The notes below the pieces were generated by a model. The model was given only the letters and a program-made list of their open reading frames with translations. It was not told the origin of the DNA and did not search any database. DNA of 15,143 nt, from assembly GCA_016946835.1 (NCBI GenBank), contig JACVTC010000617.1, positions 1-15,143 of the forward strand. Direction: 5' to 3'. Made by a program: the position numbers and the translations under genes. Position 1 is the first letter of the stretch; every line of letters starts with the position of its first letter. This document shows, piece by piece, positions 8,301-15,143 of this stretch. Origin of the DNA: Neocallimastix lanati (nom. inval.). Its lineage: Eukaryota; Neocallimastigomycota; Neocallimastigomycetes; Neocallimastigales; Neocallimastigaceae.

Positions 8301-8576
8301 CTAGGTAGAAGCTGAGTTAAACTTGACAATATTTTTCAAATGAACATTACGATTCATTTGTATATTAGTAGCAGGATCAGCTAAAGTGACTGTATTGAAT
8401 TGTTTCTTTACCACTTTCATAGGTCCAACAAAGTAAGGTTCTAATTTAGTTCGATTAAAGTTTCTTACTAGTACTAAATCACCTGGTTTTATTCTTTTAG
8501 CTTGATTCATACTGGTCTTTTCTTCTCTCCTAGTAGCCCAATACTTCGAAGCATTTTTGATATTAGATGCGGCCAT
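8301..8576 (-). pseudogene. pol: Integrase C-terminal domain of pol, element B
   Basis: This 91-residue open stretch ends pol at the TAG at 8301. It has SKYWATRREEK, then KPGDLVLVRNFNRTKLEPYF, VGPMKVVKKQFNTVTLADP and NRNVHLKNIVKF. The fold matches the integrase C-terminal SH3-like module with a GPY/F-type motif (here VGPM). The apparent start is a product of a frame break just upstream at about 8576, where WVM continues into EAASNIK-like sequence, so this is the tail of the polyprotein and not a separate gene. No chromodomain follows. Confidence 0.88.
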
Positions 8577-9128
8577 CCATTACCCATTGGTAGTGTGATA
8601 CAAATTTTTCCAGTAGAATTTCGTCAGAAGACTTATTTATACCCTTAGTTGGTCTGGCAGCAATGTCAAAAGGTTGTTGGTCCTCCCTTCCATAAACTAA
8701 TTCAAAACTTGAATGGTTGGTGATTGAGTTTTTAGTAGTTCTTAAAGCCCAAAGTGCAGATGGTAAAATTTCATCCCATTCTTTGTGTTGTTGTCCTAGT
8801 AATCGTAATAATTTCCAATTTCTTTATTACGATTCTCAACTAAACCATTGCTTTCAGGATGATATGGAGTGATAAATTTAACATATACATCATATAAATC
8901 AAGGAAGATTTTTGTCATATCTGATGTAAATTGTGTTCCATTATCAGTAGTGATAATTTGAGGTACACCGTGTCGAGCAAATACATTAATTAAAAATTTT
9001 ATCACATCCTGAGAAGTAACATTTTCAGTGGGCTCTGCCTCAACCCATTTAGTAAAATAATCAACCACAACGATTATATATTGATTATTATTTCTGGTTT
9101 TACTTAGAGGGTCCTATAATGTCCAATC
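8577..9128 (-). pseudogene. pol: Integrase catalytic core of pol, element B
   Basis: The opening aspartate is in HLGLDIIGP near 9110-9128. After a one-base break the frame at 8796-9068 gives VDYFTKWVEAEPTE, ITTDNGTQF (second aspartate) and NGLVENRNKE (glutamate), with 35 residues between the last two. This is a full D,D35E triad. A further break near 8810, a lost A in a short A run, ends the frame. The continuation to 8577 encodes the LGQQHKEWDEILPSALWALR segment and the rest of the core. The domain inserts the cDNA into host chromatin. Confidence 0.92.
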
Positions 9129-9500
9129 CTAAGTGTGTAATGGTCCTTCCACTTCAGTTGGTTTATCTTCCGTTGGTTCAGGGTATGGTTGAGATTTATT
9201 TAATTGACATTTTTCACATTTACCTATAATTCGCTTAATGTCATTAACCATATTGTTCCAATAGTAGCTCTTTTTCAAACGTTGGTATGTCTTGTAATAG
9301 CCTTCGTGTCCTATACTGTGTGCTTGAAAAATTAATTGAAGTTTTTCTTTTGTATCTGTAACTAATTTTCTATAATTATTGCCATCAACAAAGTAGTCCA
9401 CACCATCAATTGTCGTAAATTTTTCTTCAATAAATTCCTTAATGGTTCTTGAAAGCAGGTTTTCATCTTGTTCTTTGATTATTTGTGTTGTTAATACAAC
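9129..9500 (-). pseudogene. pol: Integrase N-terminal zinc domain of pol, element B
   Basis: Reading from about 9500, the frame passes through FTTIDGVDYFVDGNNYRKL, then AHSIGHEGYYKTYQRLKK and IGKCEKCQLNKSQPYPEP. HX3H followed by CX2C after about 30 residues is the H2C2 zinc-binding domain that precedes Ty3/gypsy integrase cores. The frame ends at 9129 in GPLHT, where a lost base shifts it from HLGLDIIGP. The upstream join to RNase H is another one-base change within an A-rich stretch near 9505. Confidence 0.9.
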
Positions 9501-10078
9501 TTTTTCTTTTCATTTTTCATTCTTGATAAAGCATCTGCGACAACATTATTCTTCCCAGCTTCATATCGTAAATCAATTCCTAACATACTGACAGTCAAAC
9601 ACCATCTAGTATGACGAGAATTTTGTGGTTCCTTACTTTTAAGTAATCCGATTAATGGTCTATGATCTGTATATACTATAGTTTGCTTAGGATTTCCCAT
9701 AATATAAGATTTTAATTTATTAATACAGTAAATTAGAGCAGCACCTTCTAGATCCGTAATTCCATAATTCTTTTCCGATTTAGATAAACTTCTACTAATA
9801 TAATGAACCGGATGCTCCTTTCCAGTTTCATCATCCTTTTGTAAAAGCACACCGCCTATTCCATCATAGGAAGCATCTGTTCTTATAATAAATTCTCTAT
9901 CAAATCTAGGAAATCTTAATATTGGGGCATTGATTAATCTTTCCTTAAGAATTTTAAAACTTTCTTCTTGTTCCTTTTTCCATTCAAACTTAATACCTTT
10001 TCTTAATAGAATGCATAGAGGAGCAGTAACTTTTGCAAAGTCCTTAATAAAATTTCTATAATATCCAATGGCTCCTAA
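9491..10078 (-). pseudogene. pol: RNase H with RT connection of pol, element B
   Basis: The frame is open from about 10078. It begins GAIGYYRNFIKDFAKVTAPL (RT thumb/connection), then RTDASYDGIGGVLLQK (first catalytic aspartate), SKSEKNYGITDLEGAAL (glutamate), VYTDHRPLIGLL (aspartate) and NNVVADALSR (last aspartate). All four acidic residues of a Ty3/gypsy RNase H are seen. The enzyme removes the RNA template after minus-strand synthesis. It ends at a frame break in an A-rich run near 9500-9510, after which the integrase zinc domain continues. Confidence 0.92.
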
Positions 10079-10652
10079 AATGATCGAAGTTCATGAATGT
10101 TAGAGGGAGCCTTCCATTCTTTAATAGCTTCAACTTTGTTTTCCAATGGACTTAAACCTTCTGAGGATACTTTATGTCCCAGTACTTCTACTTCAGTTTG
10201 CATGAAAGAACACTTTCGATATTGATTTTTAACTTATGTTCCTTGAATATTTCTAAGACTTGTTTAAGATGTTCTAGGTGTTCTTCTTCAGTTCTTGAGT
10301 AGATTAAAATATCATCGATAAAGTTATATACGCATTTTCCTATTAACGGGAATAGTATACGGTTCATTTCTCTTTGGAATGTAGCTGGAGCACCTGTTAA
10401 ACCGAAGGGCATTACCTTGAATTGGTAGTTTCCGAACTTAGTTGTAAAGGTAGTGATTTCAACACTATCATCATCCATTAATATTTGATGATAACCGGAA
10501 TAAAGATCTAATGTTGAGAAGATTTTTGCTCCATCTAAGCTATCAAAAATTTCCTCAATATTTGGTAAAGAATAAGAATCCTTCTTAGTTGCTTCATTTA
10601 CTTTCCTATAGTCAATACACAGGCGCCATTTACCGTTCTTTTTTAGGCACAA
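10079..10652 (-). pseudogene. pol: Reverse transcriptase core of pol, element B
   Basis: The main frame (10188-10652) holds KKNGKWRLCIDYRKVNEATK, STLDLYSGYHQI (first catalytic aspartate), MPFGLTGAPATFQREMN and YNFIDDILIYS (aspartate pair), then HLEHLKQVLEIFKEHKLKIN. It stops in INIE after the loss of one A near 10215. The next frame continues with QTEVEVLGHKV and HELRSF to about 10079, where a lost T near 10079 shifts it again. This is a complete Ty3/gypsy RT palm, with F-I-D-D at the active site as in A. It copies the element RNA to DNA inside the particle. Confidence 0.93.
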
Positions 10653-10854
10653 GTACTACTGGTGATGACCATTCTGAACATGAAGGTTCAATTAATCGTT
10701 TATATATGAGTTTGGTTAATTCTTCTTTTAAGATATCTGTTTTTAATTTACTAAGTCGATAAAATTTTTGTTTAATAGGTTTAACTCCTTCCTTAAGAAT
10801 AATTTTGTGTGGTGATAAATCTGAAGGTGTTAATTCCTTCAGAAGAAGTTGCAA
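10630..10854 (-). pseudogene. pol: RT N-terminal fingers of pol, element B
   Basis: This 74-residue stretch has KELTPSDLSPHKIILKEGVK, KQKFYRLSKLKTDILKEEL and RLIEPSCSEWSSPVVLVPKK, the usual entry to a Ty3/gypsy RT (compare the P-x2-R-x-Y-x-L and S-PWASP-V-LV segments of the family). It is joined on the left to NGKWRLCIDYRK by one surplus A in a run near 10640, and on the right to the protease frame by one surplus G near 10838 (IIATSSE). It is not a separate protein. Confidence 0.88.
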
Positions 10855-11809
10855 TTATATCAATATATTCTTCAAGTAATTTAGTAATAGCTTCTCTATA
10901 ATTTGAATTAATTGTACTTTGAAAAACTGTGTCATATATATATTTTATGGGTGGTAATCCTTCAATCGTTTTCAATTGTTGCTTAGCTTCTTGGTGATTC
11001 AATGCTTTGATTACACATAATAATTTTTCTTCGTCATCATATTCATTATTAATAGGTGCAATTTCTTCAATTAAACCTTGATCATTAAATCGACAAAGAC
11101 TATATCTAATTGGATGTATAAATAACTGGTTATCAATTTGAGTTTTGAGGTTGATTAATATATCATAGAATGGATCCTCCTTGTCTATAATTCTACACGT
11201 AACAAGTAGTTCTAGTTCATTAATTTTTACGGGAACTTTGATTAACACATCTTCTGAGTAATCATCATTCATCGTTGCTAAACGTATTCGTCCTGCACTA
11301 ACTCCTATAGGTTCATACTGATAAGTTAATTTATCTAAAAATTGCTTTGTGATAATACTTAAATTGCTACATGAATCTATTAAAGCCTTACCACGAACTC
11401 CATCTACTATTACATCAACCATAGCAATATCATCTTCTTGTGGTTCATGATGTTTACTTTTATATGTATGATCTATATTGTTCGTTATTATTGTAGTAGC
11501 ACACATATTATCCACTGCACCTGAAATTTTAGTATTATTCTTTTCTAATTTAAGTCCTTGTGATACTTGAGACCGTATCTTTGGAGCAACGTCCAATAAT
11601 TGTCCAAATGTAATATTGCAATTACTGGAGTTTAAATCTTTGATCACGTCATAACTATCACAATCAGTTTGCATTTGTATTCTTTTTGGAATTCTAGTTG
11701 GCATAATTTCAGTTGATTTTTCTGATGATTTTTCTTGAATTAATTTATTTAAAGTTTGTTTAGAATTATTTTCCTTCCTGAGAAGTTTCATCATTAATAA
11801 TATTAACAT
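10793..11809 (-). pseudogene. pol: Protease and flanking linker of pol, element B
   Basis: The longest pol piece in the window (338 residues). It begins with a charged linker, then CDSYDVIKDLNSSNCNITFG, APKIRSQVSQGLKLEK, EPQEDDIAMVDVIVDGVRG and KALIDSCSNLSIIT (protease active-site position), SAGRIRLATMNDD, KVPVKINELELL and FYDILINLKTQ. The remainder is a spacer with TIEGLPPIKYIYDTVF ahead of RT. The retropepsin fold is recognisable, but D-S-G is D-S-C and the usual I-I-G near the end is I-L-I-N. The ITFGQLLDVAPKIRSQ block resembles the short conserved block often found before proteases in fungal gypsy elements. Its own start codon is an artefact of the break near 11790. Confidence 0.87.
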
Positions 11810-12286
11810 TACTATTTTTATTATTTTCCACAGAAGTACTAGTACTAGCTCTTTCCTTATCTCTTAGCTCTTTCTCAATCCTCTTTTCTTTCTCTATTCT
11901 GGGTTGAGCCATAATCGAAGGATGTAATTGAGTTGTTGGCTTTTTGACTGGTCGCGATGTTCCCCTTAATTGATTTTCTTTTTGTTTTCGTAAACCTGGA
12001 GTAACTATTGGCTTAGGATCATCTCTTAGACTACGGTGAACCCTCTTTCCTCTTTGGTCACTAGTCTCTTCATCTTTAGGATTTGCCTTTCTCTTTATAA
12101 CGTTTACTAAGTAATCCAATTCTTTGGAACCATCCGACTCATCATCAAAATCTTCGTAATAATCCGTAGTAGTACCTTCTTGGAAATCAGCAATTCTTCA
12201 TAATCATCATCTTCTTTTAAGTCAACTGTTTTGGGACGATGGCAGACTGAAGCAATTTTTTTGACGATGGGAGTGCTTCTTCTCCC
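11766..12286 (-). pseudogene. pol: N-terminal linker of pol, element B
   Basis: After the -1 shift the frame reads GRRSTPIVKKIASVCHRPKT and an acidic stretch, then changes frame near 12190 into DYYEDFDDESDGS and DYLVNVIKRK. It continues with DDPKPIVTPGLRKQ, TQLHPSIMAQPR and a lysine/glutamate-rich segment ending at 11766. The blocks around LRK and HxSxxAQPR are conserved in A at the same spacing. I see no known domain. It looks disordered and strongly charged, lying between Gag and the protease. Confidence 0.78.
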
Positions 12287-12301
12287 TTTTAGTGGTTTAA
12301 A
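12249..12301 (-). promoter_or_regulatory. Gag-pol -1 ribosomal frameshift signal, element B (slippery site and pseudoknot)
   Basis: On the coding strand TTTAAAC (12295-12301) sits in the gag frame as T-TTA-AAC, one of the strongest known -1 slippery heptamers. The gag stop TAA is at 12289-12291. After an 8-nt spacer, GGGAG (12282-12286) pairs with CTCCC (12269-12273). The enclosed GAAGCA (12274-12279) pairs with TGCTTC (12249-12254) further on. Loop 1 is 2 nt, loop 2 has none, and loop 3 is 14 nt with seven consecutive A. Pol is open in the -1 frame (RRSTP). Element A has the same layout with base changes. Activity is inferred. Confidence 0.88.
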
Positions 12302-13206
12302 TAATTTTCATAAAACTTCTTGCGGTTATTTTCCAATATAGAATTTAATTTAGGACAGTTTCGTTTGGTATGTCCTTCATTGCTACAAAACCAGCAAGTA
12401 CTAATTTTCATTTCTTTCATCTTGTTAGTGAGATTTTCTATAGATACATTTTTGTGGGTTTTTGGTTTGTTAAAATCATTTGAAATGTTCTTATTAAAAT
12501 TACTTTTAGAGTTAAGGAGATTGTAACGAGTCTTATCATAATATTCAGTACTATTTTTAATAGATAAACGATCAACTTTTTCAGCTATAGCGAATGCTTT
12601 GGTAATAGAAATATTGTCTTTAAGCATAACCTTTCTCCATGCGTCAGGATTATTGGTTAAGGAATCTGCATAATCTAAAACACTAATTTTTCTTCTTCTC
12701 TTTTTATCCAATTTATGGTACAAAGATCTATAACGGACATTAAAATCTTTAACTTTCTCGTTCTTCTTTATTTTCATGGAACGCAATTCTCGTAACAAGT
12801 TGGTTTGATCTTCTTTAAGTCCATAGAAAGTCTTCAGATGATTTATGATTTCATCAAGGCTTGGGTAGGTGGTAGTAGATTCACTTTCTTCATCATCTTC
12901 TCCTTCATTATCGCTATCGAAATCAGAATCTTCATCTTCAGTAAGGTCATTTCCATCTTCTAGTTCTTGGATAATTTCTCTTGGTTCTCCAGAAGCCGTT
13001 AATATACAAGCAGTAAAAATAGTTTCAGGATCCTTGATATGTTGGTATTTTATCCATGCCTTTAACTCATTTGCCCAGGAGTTGATGTCAAGGTTTTGTT
13101 TAGTAAGCTTTTCAAAATCTTTTAATTCTTTCTTTAATTCTCTGAAGCTAAGCTTACTTTCTGGAGTACTCTCTGTTGGAGTACTGGAAGTACTGGATGT
13201 TCTCAT
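12289..13206 (-). CDS. gag: Gag polyprotein of element B, intact
   Basis: A 305-residue protein with an uninterrupted frame. After an S/T-rich start it has FRELKKELKDFEKLTKQNLD, INSWANELKAWIKYQ and SGEPREIIQELE, then an acidic insert at about residues 85-110 (rich in D, E, S). FYGLKEDQTNLLRELRSMK, KVKDFNVRYRSLYHKLDKK and AIAEKVDRLS follow. This is the retrotransposon Gag (capsid) pattern. The zinc knuckle CWFCSNEGHTKRNC (CX2CX4HX4C) lies near residues 272-285 and would bind element RNA. The TAA at 12289-12291 is 3 nt past the slippery heptamer, so Gag is the default product and Gag-Pol needs a -1 shift. The start is the first ATG after the leader. Confidence 0.93.
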   Translation of the reverse strand: MRTSSTSSTPTESTPESKLSFRELKKELKDFEKLTKQNLDINSWANELKAWIKYQHIKDPETIFTACILTASGEPREIIQELEDGNDLTEDEDSDFDSDNEGEDDEESESTTTYPSLDEIINHLKTFYGLKEDQTNLLRELRSMKIKKNEKVKDFNVRYRSLYHKLDKKRRRKISVLDYADSLTNNPDAWRKVMLKDNISITKAFAIAEKVDRLSIKNSTEYYDKTRYNLLNSKSNFNKNISNDFNKPKTHKNVSIENLTNKMKEMKISTCWFCSNEGHTKRNCPKLNSILENNRKKFYENYLNH

Positions 13207-13691
13207 AAAATAAAATTTATTGTATCTATAGAATGCTAAACCTCGTAATGTATAAATTGTTATAAAAAAATAAAAATAAAAAAAAAATTAAAAAAAATAA
13301 ATCTTTTAACTAATAAAATTATTAATTATTTATTATTATTAATCATTTATTAAATTATAATAATCGTGCAATCTGATAGTACACACTGTCTGACGTGCAG
13401 CTTACCTCTTGAAAGGTGTCATGCCACGCGTGTGCCACGGTTACTATTTTCAATATAAAAAATAGCAGTCCAGAGCCTACTAGCCCAATTACTATGTAGG
13501 ATAAACTTAACCCGGAAATCTATGCACGAATATTAGTTTAACTTAATATTAATTAATATTTTTAACAATTAATAATAATTAGTTAAAAATATAAAAATTG
13601 TTTTCTTTTTTTAAAAAAATATTTGTTTTATTAGAAAAATTATTTATTAATATTATAATTTTATCCCCAATGTATTAATTTATTATTATAT
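13207..13691 (-). other. Untranslated leader between primer binding site and gag, element B
   Basis: There is no convincing reading frame. Most is A/T runs, but 13373-13520 is clearly richer in G and C than anything else outside the genes. That part contains an 8-bp palindrome CACGCGTG (near 13426-13433), GCCACG twice, CTATTTT/AAAATAG (about 13443-13465) and CCTAC/GTAGG (about 13477-13500) inverted repeats. Position suggests packaging or dimerisation structure, but this is inference. Confidence 0.55.
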
Positions 13692-13709
13692 TCCCCGATA
13701 TCTCCACCA
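13692..13709 (-). other. tRNA primer binding site, element B
   Basis: The same 18 bases as in element A (TCCCCGATATCTCCACCA on the + strand), ending in CCA and lying 8 nt inside the 5' LTR at 13718. Identity over exactly the tRNA-complementary length, with neighbouring bases different, supports selection for one primer tRNA. Confidence 0.88.
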
Positions 13710-13717
13710 ATTTTTCA

Positions 13718-14501
13718 TGGTATGGTTCATATAATTTTAGGAATATAATAATAATTAACACAAATAATAAAATTACAATAAAAAAAAATAATTTGTTTTA
13801 AAATCAATATTTATTTATTTAAATTTATAAAAGAAAAAAATAATATAATTATTTATTTAATAAAAAGAAAGTTATTGATTATATTTTATTTCACTAAAAT
13901 TACATGTATTTATATTTTTTATCAAATTAAAATTTGTAAAGCCTAACTATTTTTTTAATAAACTAATTACTAATTATTTTTATAAATAAAACATTTAAAT
14001 TGAAATTGAATTATTATTTTAGTTAATAATATTATTGTTATAAATAGTAGTTATATATTATTGAATTATTAATTATTTAATAATAGTTTAATACTAATAT
14101 ATATAAAATAAAAATAAAGAGATTATACAGAATATTTTATTGTGGTTTAGTTAAATTTAGTAATTAAAAATAAATTTAAATTGATAACGAAAATTTTAAT
14201 AACTAATTAAATAGATTGATTATTTTCAATATAACATAATACAAAAGAAATATAATATTAATATATTAAGTGGGCAAGGACAATATTCTTGGCTAAAGAT
14301 TTTTAATACATTATAATGGAATCGGATCGATAATTCAAAAAGGAATTATAAGTTAATTAGTGATTTATTAACTTAAGATTTCTATTTAGTAATATTTGAA
14401 GAATATTGGAAAGTTCCAATTATATAGAATAGAATAATCTATAAGGTTAGAATAATTTATATTATTCTAGCACAATTAGTATTATTTGTTCATTCTGTAT
14501 T
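13718..14501 (-). repeat. 5' LTR of element B
   Basis: This matches 7491-8276. Differences seen by eye are about three substitutions (for example near 14178, 14459 and 14468) and several one-base length changes, mostly in A or T runs. The promoter motifs TATTTATA and TTGTAAAGCCT lie at 13907-13944. It is followed by ACAT (14502-14505), the second copy of the target duplication. Confidence 0.93.
13907..13944 (-). promoter_or_regulatory. Predicted LTR promoter of element B
   Basis: On the coding strand AGGCTTTACAA (13934-13944) is followed after about 20 nt by TATAAATA (13907-13914), some 590 nt into the LTR. The same pair occurs in the LTR of A at 22-nt spacing. Transcription would start near 13880 and run leftwards into gag and pol. 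Confidence 0.65.
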
Positions 14502-14505
14502 ACAT
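14502..14505. repeat. ACAT target-site copy right of element B
   Basis: Directly follows the 5' LTR and equals 7487-7490. Four bases is short, but such duplications are normally 4-6 bp in this class of element. Confidence 0.7.
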
Positions 14506-15143
14506 TGATACAGAACATTTAAAATATTCCATATCTAGTTATTTATTTATTGGTCGTTTCTCTAGGGAATTATGACACAATAATATATTCTAATAAATAT
14601 AAGAAAATAATTTATAATAATAATGTTATAATAATATTTTGTTCTTTATTTATTTTATAATTTTATTTTTACATACATAATATTTATTATTACATTCTCT
14701 TAATTTTATATAATTGTTAAAATAATTAATAATATATTAAACATATCTCTTTAACTATTAATTCCTAATAACTTTATTTAAAAATACAATTTCATTATAA
14801 ATATATTAACTAATATTTAAAATATATTTCCTAAATAAAATATAATTATCAATATTTATAATATAATTCCTAAAACTATATAATTCTCAAAATAATATTT
14901 AAAATATAAAATAAAACTTATTAATAATAATGATGAATTAATTTATTATCATAATAATAGAATCATTAATAATATAATTTATCTATTTTTAATTATGATA
15001 AAAGAATTAACCATGCTTTTAAAAATAATTATTTGAATTAACTATATATAAATTATTTTAATTATTATAACCAATAATATTTATACAATATTTCTAACCT
15101 AAATTTCTTACCTAAATCTTATTTTTATAGTGGTATCGTATCA
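14506..15143. other. AT-rich flanking DNA, no gene seen
   Basis: These 638 bases to the right of element B have no open frame, RNA gene or repeat that I can support. It is nearly all A and T, apart from a short mixed part at about 14540-14575. It would be the original host DNA into which the elements inserted. Confidence 0.6.

Larger units (their letters stand above)
7491..14501 (-). mobile_element. Element B: complete Ty3/gypsy-type LTR retrotransposon
   Basis: About 7.0 kb with LTRs of about 785 bp at 7491-8276 and 13718-14501, an ACAT duplication on both sides, a primer binding site at 13692-13709, leader, gag, a -1 frameshift signal, pol and a purine tract at 8278-8291. The domain order protease - RT - RNase H - integrase defines Ty3/gypsy. 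The LTRs differ mainly in run lengths, with about three substitutions noticed by eye, so insertion was recent. Gag is open throughout, while pol has about eleven frame breaks. It is a relative of A, sharing protein motifs end to end, but the LTR sequences differ. Confidence 0.95.

Noticed and set aside
9129-9401. Separate genes starting at each pol fragment
   Set aside because: The fragments overlap, are in register with one polyprotein and start inside conserved domains; the apparent start codons come from frame breaks.
12869-13213. Open frame on the + strand, serine-rich protein
   Set aside because: Antisense shadow of the intact gag; the serine runs mirror the acidic insert's codons. No family likeness.
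14506-15143. Possible third LTR at the right end
   Set aside because: I found no second copy, primer binding site or purine tract in the window, so it cannot be supported.

Overview
The window looks like nuclear DNA of a very AT-rich eukaryote, most likely an early-diverging fungus (Glomeromycotina is my first guess, another AT-rich lineage is possible; this is inference from base composition and retroelement type). The non-coding DNA is close to pure A/T with long poly-T and TA runs, and the standard genetic code fits. I see no host gene. Almost everything is two related Ty3/gypsy-type LTR retrotransposons, both transcribed from the minus strand and lying head to tail.

Element A occupies 1-7486. 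Its 3' LTR (1-543) is cut by the window edge, a heavily frameshifted pol runs from 567 to about 4623, gag from 4625 to 5540, then a leader, an 18-nt tRNA primer binding site (6319-6336) and the 5' LTR (6344-7486). Element B occupies 7491-14501: 3' LTR 7491-8276, pol 8301-12286, an intact gag 12289-13206, leader, the same primer binding site (13692-13709) and 5' LTR 13718-14501. B is flanked by ACAT on both sides. That same ACAT separates B from A, so the two insertions are only 4 bp apart. From 14506 to the end is AT-rich flank with nothing recognised.

In both elements gag encodes a capsid-like protein with an acidic insert and one CCHC zinc knuckle. Pol, one frame back (-1), encodes a basic linker, an aspartic protease with an unusual D-S-C-S active-site sequence, reverse transcriptase (F-I-D-D), RNase H, and an integrase (H2C2, D,D35E, GPY/F-like end, no chromodomain).

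The strongest new observation is at the gag-pol junction. Both elements carry a slippery heptamer (TTTAAAC in B, TTTAAAT in A) in the gag frame, a 7-8 nt spacer, and an H-type pseudoknot with 5-6 bp stems and a 14-nt A-rich third loop. Pol is in the -1 frame in both. Other observations are a promoter module shared by the two otherwise unlike LTRs (TTGTAAAGCCT plus TATTTATA as read on the + strand), twin hairpins with compensating base changes in A's leader, and loss of the promoter segment from A's 3' LTR between two poly-T runs.

Pol frame breaks are numerous in both elements. Those I inspected mostly fall at homopolymers or doubled bases, while the LTRs of B are nearly identical. Uncorrected indels in a long-read assembly are therefore a serious alternative to real decay.
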